From positions 3,094,093 to 3,158,092 of the forward strand of contig NC_079890.1 of NCBI RefSeq assembly GCF_024868665.1: 64,000 nt of DNA. The letters run 5' to 3'. The notes beneath the pieces were generated by a model that did not search any database, had not been told where the DNA came from, and saw only the letters and a program-made list of their open reading frames with translations. Below, piece after piece: positions 56,042-64,000 of the stretch (its first letter is position 1; every line of letters starts with the position of its first letter). The position numbers were made by a program, and so were the translations under genes. Source of the stretch: Triplophysa rosa. Lineage: Eukaryota > Chordata > Actinopteri > Cypriniformes > Nemacheilidae.

Positions 56042-58480
56042 GGGACTGGATAATGAGAGAAAAATATGTCAACATAAAGTGTTATTTTGTTCATTTTGAT
56101 AAAGATGAGATCAGGACGAGACTTAGTAAGAGAGCAGATTTTTCTCCATTAGAGTTTTGGGTTCCTCGCCACCGTTTGCATACTGTTTTGCACTATTTGC
56201 CTGGCCGGGGGGGCTGCTTTAGAATTGTAAAGTTTTACTTAATTAATATTGCATATAATATTTGACCTATGTTTCTCTCTCCTTTATCTTACAGTTTTTC
56301 TCGATTGCTTAAGCACATTTCTTGAAATCATGCGTCGTATTCTCAAAACAGTAAACACAAATCTCACCCAATTCACCAAACATCCTATTTTCAGGTCAAA
56401 ATGAAGCTCTCTGCAAAAATTTTCTGCAAAAATACAGAACAGGTAAAAAAAGGGTGTACACGTGCTACAGTTGACAGTGAAATTTCTGTCTGTGTGTGTG
56501 CGTGCGTGTGTGTGTGTGTGTGCGTTCATGTTTGTATATCCCGGTGGGGACCTAAACCTGAATGCACACCAACACATGGGGACTCGTGTCACCGTGCGGA
56601 CCAAAACTGAGGACCCCATGGGCAAAAAAGCTTATAAATGGTACAGAACAATATTTTTTTAAAATCTAAAAATGCAAAAAGTTTTCTATGATCTTTAGGT
56701 TAAGGGTTTTGGTTAGGGATAGAGGATAGAATATATCATAAGCCTGATATAAAATCAATGGAAGTCTATGTAATGTCCTCACTAGTATACTCAAACAACA
56801 GTATTTGTGTGTGTCTGTGCGTCCGTGTTTGTGTGTGTCTATGTCTATGTGTGTTAGTACGTGTGCATATTGTGTGTGTGGAGTGTTTTGTATGTGGGTG
56901 TGTCTGTCTTCTGTGTTTTCACATTTTTCTTGTTTTTACATGTACAACTTTAAATGTTTTGCTTATAGTCAAAATGTCTCATGTACAGCTGCTTCGTAAG
57001 AATGAAAATTGTAAAAAGCGCTATATAAATAAAGTTGAGTTGACTTGATAAAAACCTTTGAATCAATGTTATCTATGCGGGTGCAAAAGTAATATTGATT
57101 GAATGCAATTAACATGAACAAATCAGCTATTTTCATCAACAGTTACTTGCCATCGGAGAATGGTGCTTTCTACCCAAAAAAGAAAAATGAAATCAAGATA
57201 AATTAATTACTCAATAAAGCAAACTAAATTGTGTTGACCCAACTAAACTGATTTATTTTGAACGAAATTATTTGTGTTAAAACTTGAGTCATTTAGAACC
57301 TTGAGATAAATGAATAAAATTGCCTGTAATAAAATGATAGAATGTAATTTATTCAAAAGTAAAACCTTGGATCAAATGTAGGTTTTTGATTAACATTAAG
57401 TAAAAAAAAGTAAAGGTCTGAACCCAAATCATTTCAGAAAAACTAGAAAGTTGGCTAAAGTTTGTTCAAAGCTTCATTTTTTTTCAGTGTAACTTAACAC
57501 AAATTTTCTTGAACCAAAGCAAATATATAATTTGAGAAATTGCCTGTAACAGATATATAAATACGGCTGTCAATATTAAAAACTGACAGTGTGAACATGG
57601 CCTTTGTTTGCCTAGAAGTTTCTGAGTTTATGTTCCCCATTTTCTGTTATTGGATTACCTGTTGTTATCTTTCTATCCCGGATCTCTTGGTATATGTATT
57701 TGACTACAAGTAGCCTCAAGACATCCAAATACTTCAGTTTGTCACATACGCTGAAAAAACATAACTTTGGACTAACTTAAAAAAACAACGTAATACTGTA
57801 ACTGAACATGAATCATTCACTTGAATAGATTATATTAATTGAACATGATTTATTCTCATTACTGTCATTTATTCTCATCACTATGCCGCGCGCATACTGG
57901 TGGCAGAAAAACAGTGGAAACAAAGCAATGAATGAAACGTAGGAGACAATTCCTTCAAAAATGTGTTTTTGTGTTATTGAATATCAGAATAGGAATGGCG
58001 AAAGTTATGGTGTTATACCATCATTGAATATGACATTTTAAGCTAAACAAGCCATTAAACGAACAGGCTGGACTGAATAAATCATTACTCGTTTCTCTGT
58101 GTTTATTTTATTTCAGGTAAGGTTTTCTATACAGTTTATCACACACACATGCAAAATGAATTATGTAACGTTAGATATATAAGAACGATAATTTAGATGC
58201 TTTTTGCCACCAGTTCGGCTCCGCCCACAGAATCGCTTCACACTGTTTGCAAACAAAAAATTGGTCTATATAGGGTAGATACGGTGGAGTCAGCTATAAT
58301 GCAACTAATTTTTTAAAAGTTTAATTGGCTGTTTAAGTCATTTTAACATATTATTTTCAATTTTGATTTGTTCAAAGTTCAAGCAAATCAAAGTTGCTAT
58401 AACTTGTAAGCAACCAAGTGTGATGTTACAGGTGACAATGTTTTTTTTTAAAATAAACATTTTAGCAAAGCTTCTTTGCT
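56042..58480. other. Intergenic with GT repeats and LINE tail
   Basis: No gene recognised. 56485-56525 is a (GT)n run followed by the fish repeat word ggtggggacctaaacctgaa. Confidence 0.5.
56800..57045 (+). repeat. LINE 3' UTR copy (plus), L2-like
   Basis: GT-rich tract, then gtctcatgtacagctgcttc, gaaaattgtaaaaagcgcta, tataaataaagttgagttga. An inverted copy lies at 62236-62447. Confidence 0.75.
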
Positions 58481-59190
58481 TTAATAACTAATAACCTTTA
58501 GCTACCTATGGGAGCCGTGTAAAAAGTGTCCGTGACTCAGTTAGGAAATTACCTGTTTATTACAGCTTTGTAACATGGTTATTATGCTCAAAATGACAAT
58601 ATATGTATAACTTATTTAATGGGACCCTCATAGGTAAATAATGGACAAAGCCTATTAAGGGTCATTATAAGCCTAAGTAAGGAGTTATATAGCTTAATCC
58701 AACAGTAGAGTGTATGAGAGGCATTGCCCTTCACAATGACGTGCATTAAGGCTCATAGATGTGCTCCAGAAGCTTAAAAATGGTGTGTACATTAGCTACC
58801 TCAGGGGGCCGTGCCAAAAGTGTTACGTGTGGCATGTACATTGTCAACCTATGTGATCCCTGTCAAACAAGTTATGTGTGGCATGTACATTCGTAACTTA
58901 TCTGATGGGGCCCACATAGGTATAAGATGGACAAAGCCTATTAAGGGTCATTATTTATCCTTGGCAATGAGTTATATGGCTTAAACCAACAGTATGGTGT
59001 ATGAGAGGCACAGCCGTTCACCATGATGTGAATTAAAGCTCAAAGATGTGCTCCAGAAGCTTACAAATGGTGTGTCCATTAGCTACCTATGAGGACCCGT
59101 CAAATAAGTTATGACTGGCACTTTCTGTGACTCAGCAAAACCACAGGAAGTACCAGTCATAACTTATTTGACAGTAGCCTCGTAGGCTTA
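58480..59190. repeat. Tandem repeat, about 290-bp period, about 2.4 copies, ending in a hairpin
   Basis: The word gctacct occurs at 58501, 58795 and 59082. aacttat then gggacc/ggggcc and cataggta occur at 58609 and 58895. aatggacaaagcctattaag, gtgtatgagaggca and atgtgctccagaagctta repeat in step. At the right edge gtcaaataagttatgactgg (59099-59118) pairs perfectly with ccagtcataacttatttgac (59153-59172); an imperfect stem extends to about 59087 and 59185. Confidence 0.85.
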
Positions 59191-59199
59191 CAGTGGACA

Positions 59200-60290
59200 A
59201 TACTGTAAACGGTCAATTTTTTAGACTGTAAACAACTTTCTTCTGACAAACCTACAGATGTGTATCCTAGAAGCACCCCGCATTGGTATATTGCACACCT
59301 CAGGCTATTGAAATGCTTATTTTGCATACAAACGCACTTTTCAATGAAAATAGTCTCTCACCAAAATTTTTCAGCAAAAAACTGCTTTATTCTTGTACAA
59401 AAACCTCGGAGCAACGAATGCTAGTTCGACGCACCCTCACGCACCACATATCTGGAGCCCGTACGCCTCGCTGTACGGCAAGTGCTCGAAAAAAAATCAC
59501 AAAAAATATTCACACTGCACACTGGGACTAAAAACAAAACTCTGTGCTTTTGCAAAATAGAGAAAATTTACAGGATGCGCTCTGTCATCTCCTTTCCTTG
59601 ATCTCATTTGTGGAGCGCTGGGCCTCCAGCAATTTCAGCAGCATATTGTCACCATTTTTTCCCTTTCGTTTTGTTAATCTGTTAATTGTCAAATATTCGG
59701 CGTATTCCACGAATACATAGCCTTTAAACGTTGATGCACTTCTGAAATGTGGGAAGTCTTCTGAGGCGTATGCATGCACATCGCATGCTTGCATTATATA
59801 TTGAATGGGACTTGTCGTGATGGACACTTCAGAGAGAGATATTTGTGTTGTTGGACAAGTTTTATTAAATGCTGCGAAGTGACGGAGAAGACCTGATGAA
59901 ATACGGTTAACGGATGATTAGATGCTTAATATGCCTAATTTGTTATTCACATTAGCCTCCACCAGCACGCGCTCACGCACAAAATGCCTGTGTAATTTAA
60001 GTTTGACGTTAAACTTGTGAATTGTACACAAATATTGTGGGCTGTGTTTTTGGTGTTTTACAAGCACAACATTGATTTATAATAAATGAAATATGACAAT
60101 TAACAGTTTCCATCACCTTAACGCGCATTTGAACTAAGGTAAACTCGAGATAAAATCTGCGTCTAGCCCGTTCAATTTTTTGGTAATTTTGAGATTATTT
60201 TTGCATATCCGTTTCCATTTAGGCTTTCTTATGCGCATTTTCAAAACATAAATAGTTGGAAAGAAAGCCCCACAAAAATTGCCCATTCTG
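59200..60290. other. Intergenic, nothing recognised
   Basis: Short open frames only, with no recognisable domain or transposon ends. Confidence 0.45.
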
Positions 60291-60379
60291 TTACTGCTCC
60301 ACACCACACTAACTTGCCGGATCTGCAACGCCCCCTTGTTCCAGCACCTCAGAATTTGCAAATTAAGCAGTGGCAACAC

Positions 60380-62225
60380 TGTATGTCTCATGAAGCATTT
60401 ATTCGTATTTACATAAACATTCTAAAATTTCATGGCCACACACACTATATGTTACACGTGACAGAATCATCTTTCAGGGAGGAGGGTAAATCGGCCAACT
60501 GTTGCAGTGATTAGTGCTTTGGGCTTGAGATAGGCAGGTTGGTGCTTTGAAGTCTCGGCCCACATCTTGTTTTTTTTCTCGTTGATCACAGGGGAAACTC
60601 ATCTGACAGCATTTTCTTAGTCGTCATAATATGTTTTCCTGCTTTGAAAATAAATGAAATGAGCCTTAAACTCTAAGAACCTACTTGTATTGGTTTTGAA
60701 AGTCAGCGGTGCAAGTGTCAGACAAGTAGGGACTTTCTATCTCACGGAACACAGCTGGAACAGTATGTGACAGGACAATTCTCAGCTTTGAGATACTGTT
60801 CCTCCTGCAAAGCTGGCATATTTCACCCTTGATTGGCTTCCCTTTCAAGCGGATCCGTACAATAGGCCGGCTGCTGCAGTGGTCAGCGCTTTGGGTTTGA
60901 CGTGGTCAGGTTGGGGGACGGAGGCCCTGGTCCCCTTTCTTTTTTCCTCATTGAACACGGGAGCCTCACTTGACAGCGACATTCCTAGTTGTCACGGGAG
61001 CACCTATAGTCAAAAACATTGAATTTGAAAGCTGCACACAAGCAACACTGATTGTCTCATCAAGCATTTATTCATATTTGCATAGACATGCTAAAATGTC
61101 AAGGTCACACAAACTACATGTTACACATGACAAGATCATATTTGAAAGGGTTTTGGAAAATTTGGGGGCAGGATCTGCCACTTTTTCTGCTTTGCCTGCC
61201 TTCACTTTGCTTTGGGTTTGGGATAGGCAGGTTTGTGGTTTGAAGCGCAGTCCCCCTTCTTATTTCTCATTGAACACAGGGGAACCCCTATGTGACAGCA
61301 GAATTCTAAAACTGGTGTAGCAGCTCGTGCTTTGGGCTTGAGATGGGCAGGTTGATGGTTTGAAGCTCTGGTCCCCTTCTTTTTTTCTCGTTGAGCACAG
61401 GGGAACCTCGTCTGACAGCATCGTTCTTAGTCATCATAATACGTTTTCCTCCTTTGAAAGATTAAATGATATGAACCTTAAACTCTAAGAACCTACTCGT
61501 GCTTGTTTTGAAAGTTGGCAGTGCAAGTTTGAGACAAGTAGGGACATTCTATCTCATAGAACACAGGTGGAACAGTATGTGACAGGAGAATTCTCAGCTG
61601 TGAGAGACAGTTTTCCTGCAATAGCTGGCAAATATTACCCTTGATGAGCTTCATCTTCGCGGGGGGGTTGGGGGGGGGCGTTTTACAGCAGTACAACTTG
61701 GTGTAGTGGTTAGTGCTTTGGGTTTGACATTGGCAGGTTGGTGGTTTGAAGCCCCGGTCCTCTTTGACTTTGTTTCTCATTGAATATAGGGGAACCTCCC
61801 CTGACAGAAACTTTCTTAGTTGTCATGGATGCACATATAGTGTGAAAAACAATTAGTTTGATCCCTGCTCACAAGCAACACTTTTTGTCTCATCGAGCAT
61901 GTATTCATATTTACAGAGACATGCAAAAATGTCAAGGCCACACACACTACATGTTACACATGATGGGATAATATTTAAAGGGGGTTAGAGGTAATTTTGG
62001 GACAGGATCTGTTTTTCCTACCTGTCACGTTTCTACCCCGTTAAACTTATGCATGAATGCATATATAGTCAGAAACAATAAGTTTAATGCATGCTCACAA
62101 GCAACACTGTATGTGTCATAAAGCAATCATACATATTTACACAGACATGCTATAATGCCAAGCCCACACACACTACATGACAGAATTATATTTAAAAGGT
62201 GTCGGGGTTCATTTTGGAGCTGGAT
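60380..62225. repeat. Complex tandem array with tRNA-like heads
   Basis: Two block types alternate. Block 1 (gtctcat, agcatttattcatattt, acatgctaaaatgtcaagg, acactacatgttacaca) starts at about 60383, 61054, 61887 and, diverged, 62110. Block 2 (gtgctttgggcttgagat, ggcaggttggtggtttgaag, cccc) occurs at about 60510, 60885, 61205, 61327 and 61708. The larger unit (aaactctaagaacctactyg, gtgacaggasaattctcag) repeats at about 815 bp. Block 2 resembles a tRNA-derived SINE head. Confidence 0.8.
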
Positions 62226-62235
62226 CTGTTTTAAC

Positions 62236-62447
62236 TCAACTCAACTCAACTTTATTTATATAGCGCTTTTACAATTTTCATCGTTACAAAGCAGCTGTAC
62301 ATGAGACACATTGACTACAAGCAAAACAATCAAAGTTGTACCTGCAAAAACAAGAAAAGGTTGAAAACACAGAAGACAGACACACCCACACACAAAACAC
62401 TCCACACACACAACACGCACACGCACCAACACACACAGACACAGAGA
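62236..62447 (-). repeat. LINE 3' UTR copy (minus), interrupted by the LTR
   Basis: Inverted copy of 56800-57045: aactcaactttatttatata, gcgcttttacaattttcatc, gcagctgtacatgagac, then CA-rich sequence up to the LTR start. Confidence 0.8.
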
Positions 62448-63182
62448 TGTTGCGATCCCGGCCTTCTTGGGGTCTGTGTCTTGCGTGGTTTGTGTTTGTT
62501 TTGTCGAACATGTGGAGTGCCGTTTGACAGCTCTCCACGTGTCCGGTGTCTGCGTCATTCGCTCCGCCCTCGTGTTTCCCTGTCAGGATTTCCCCACTCA
62601 CTGACTCTCATCACTCTCACCCGTAGCTCCTTTTCTAATTAGTACTCACCCCTGTTCTTGTGTTTGCTTCACACCTGTAGCCTATTCCTTATTTGTAGAC
62701 CTTTCTATTTATCCCCTTTCGTCCTCTCGTCTGGTGTCAGACCGTACTTGTTTCTATCGACTTTTCTGACTGCCCTGGTGCTGGCGTGTCCAGTTCTGTA
62801 GAAGCCTATATCCTAGTCCTAGTCCTAGTCCTAGTTTTACTCGTCTCGTTTACCCGTTTTTGTGGCTCCTCGTAGCCAGTTTTCTTTGTCTCCAGTTCTG
62901 CCTATTTTTGTTAGTCCTTGCTCTCTGTCCCGCAGCGCTCCCGGACCCAGACCACTCCCTCCACACATCCACCGTCCAGTCGTGCTCGGCGGTTCCTGCT
63001 GCACGGGTGCCGCGTCTCTTCTTCGCGGATCTCATCGCGGATCACCGCACCGGACCGAGCACCCTCCCGGGACTATCTTCTGCCGGAGGCAAGACGGACA
63101 TTCTTGCGTTGATTTCTTTTGTTTTCGCAATAAAGTGTTCTGATTCACCCACATCTGAGTCTACCGTGTCTGTATCATGACA
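62448..63182 (+). mobile_element. 5' LTR of a Ty3/gypsy (sushi-class) retrotransposon
   Basis: Starts tgttgcgatcccggccttct right after a CA-rich LINE tail and ends ctgtatcatgaca, i.e. TG...CA, about 735 bp. It contains a TATA-like tatttat at 62706-62712, the predicted transcript start near 62736, a hexamer run (cctagt x4, about 62813-62836) and a poly(A) signal aataaa at 63129-63134. The gag frame begins at its 3' end. The 3' LTR lies outside the window, so boundaries are inferred. Confidence 0.8.
62706..62745 (+). promoter_or_regulatory. LTR promoter and self-primer candidate
   Basis: tatttat is followed 24 bp later by gtcagaccgt (62736-62745), which is the exact reverse complement of acggtctgac at 63185-63194 next to the LTR end. 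In Tf1/sushi elements the first bases of the RNA pair with this site and prime reverse transcription. Confidence 0.55.
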
Positions 63183-64000
63183 GAACGGTCTGACCACTCA
63201 CCAGACTCAGCGGGCGCGGACCATCTACTCAACGCGCTTCAGCAGCAGGGAGCTTTGCTGGGCCATCAGGCGTCACGGCTGAATGCCACCTCACAAGATG
63301 TCGAAGTTCTCACGGCCCAGGTTGCTGATCTAAATCACCGGCTCGACGAACTCCGCCGAGACGCCGTGGAATCTCGCGCACCCCTCGACGCACGCGGACA
63401 CTCTCTAGAGGCTGAGCCACACGCCAACAGTCCTCCGGTGTATGACGGAGACCCTAACGCCTGTCGAGCCTTTCTCTCTCAGTGTGCGTTGGTTTTCGCT
63501 CTGCAGCCGCGACGTTATGCCACGGAGACAAGAATTGCTTATGTCCTCACACTACTTTCTGGGCGCGCTCAAGAGTGGGGTATTTCCGTCTGGGAGAACC
63601 AAGCCCTGTGTTGCCGTTCTTTTGCAACCTTTCGCACCGAGATGGCATCTCTGTTCGATCGGTCGGTTCGAGGGGACGAGGCGGCCGCCAAGCTCTCTCG
63701 GCTTTCCCAGGGACGGAGCTCGGTTACGGATTACTCGATCAAATTCCAGACGCTGGCGGCCGCCTGCGAGTGGAACGAGGGAGCGCTTCGTGCGCGCTTT
63801 TTGGACGGTCTTAATAACACTATCGCCGACGAGATCGCTGCCTTGGAGGCACCGCGGGACATGGAAGCTCTCACTAATCTATGTCTGCGGATTGAAAACC
63901 GGATCTCTACTCGTCGCCGACGCCGTCCTTCACCCACCTCCTGGCGATCACGTGAGTTCGATCCTCCCAAGTCTCCTTCCGCCCCGACATCGCTGGAGGA
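63177..64000 (+). CDS. Ty3/gypsy Gag polyprotein, sushi class (runs off the window)
   Basis: Capsid-forming Gag of a retrotransposon. The frame opens with ATG at 63177, overlapping the last bases of the LTR, and stays open for 274 codons to the window edge. Residues about 12-62 are a Gln/Leu-rich, coiled-coil-like segment (ALQQQGALL, LNHRLDELRR). A family-typical capsid region follows (VYDGDPNACRAFLSQC from about residue 88, then LTLLSGRAQEWG, FDRSVRGDEAA, FLDGLNNTIADEI and LTNLCLRIENRI). A basic run, STRRRRRP, comes near the edge. The expected CCHC knuckle and pol would lie outside the window. No stop or frameshift is seen in this part. GC content is clearly higher than in flanking DNA. Related Gags gave rise to the domesticated RTL/SIRH genes, but the LTR here marks a retrotransposon. 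Confidence 0.88.
   Translation, partial: MTERSDHSPDSAGADHLLNALQQQGALLGHQASRLNATSQDVEVLTAQVADLNHRLDELRRDAVESRAPLDARGHSLEAEPHANSPPVYDGDPNACRAFLSQCALVFALQPRRYATETRIAYVLTLLSGRAQEWGISVWENQALCCRSFATFRTEMASLFDRSVRGDEAAAKLSRLSQGRSSVTDYSIKFQTLAAACEWNEGALRARFLDGLNNTIADEIAALEAPRDMEALTNLCLRIENRISTRRRRRPSPTSWRSREFDPPKSPSAPTSLE
63185..63194 (+). other. Putative primer-binding site
   Basis: acggtctgac starts two bases after the inferred LTR end and pairs over 10 nt with 62736-62745. It lies inside the start of gag. I did not recognise a match to a tRNA 3' end, but cannot test all tRNAs. Confidence 0.5.

Noticed and set aside
60380..62225. CRISPR-like array
   Set aside because: Repeat units are long, diverged and unevenly spaced, and the window is vertebrate.
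62862..63180. Forward frames of about 93-106 codons
   Set aside because: They lie within the LTR and upstream of the true gag frame, and end at or before its start.
63731..63970. Minus-strand frame opposite gag
   Set aside because: Shadow of the gag frame in GC-rich sequence.

Overview
This is nuclear DNA from a teleost fish, most likely a cyprinid. Evidence: AT-rich intergenic DNA, short vertebrate-type exons with GT-AG introns, and dense fish-type repeats (hAT and TTAA MITEs, tRNA-derived SINEs, an L2-like LINE, a DIRS element and a sushi-class Ty3/gypsy element). No bacterial, plasmid or phage features were seen.

Three host genes can be assembled exon by exon with matching phases. (1) slc25a22, minus strand, 28670-33926: ten coding exons, 318 codons plus stop, a mitochondrial glutamate carrier. 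(2) rplp2, plus strand, 37794-41216: four coding exons after a noncoding first exon, 114 codons, the 60S stalk protein P2. It lies head to head with slc25a22, about 3.3 kb apart. (3) A meprin-like astacin metalloprotease, plus strand, 47494-53697: 14 coding exons, 642 codons, with signal peptide, short propeptide, astacin, MAM and MATH domains. It has no EGF module and ends in a hydrophobic tail. These genes do housekeeping translation, mitochondrial transport and secreted/surface proteolysis; I see no functional cluster.

Most of the rest is repeats. 2-3.5 kb holds an internally deleted DIRS element that keeps its inverted termini and internal complementary region. 9.6-26.3 kb holds several hAT-type MITEs with 8-bp target duplications, TTAA-type palindromic MITEs and SINEs. 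A CpG-rich block lies at 20.7-22.2 kb. 42.3-44.9 kb holds a hAT element with a broken transposase and a 5'-truncated LINE. 58.5-62.2 kb is two complex tandem-repeat fields. From 62.4 kb to the right edge is the 5' LTR and open gag of a sushi-class Ty3/gypsy element.

The strongest observations are internal controls. Two MITE insertions have a related empty site elsewhere in the window. The DIRS copy keeps its full replication-end geometry. The gypsy element has a 10-nt match between the start of its predicted transcript and the site just after the LTR, as expected for self-primed reverse transcription. I found no convincing new multi-gene system.
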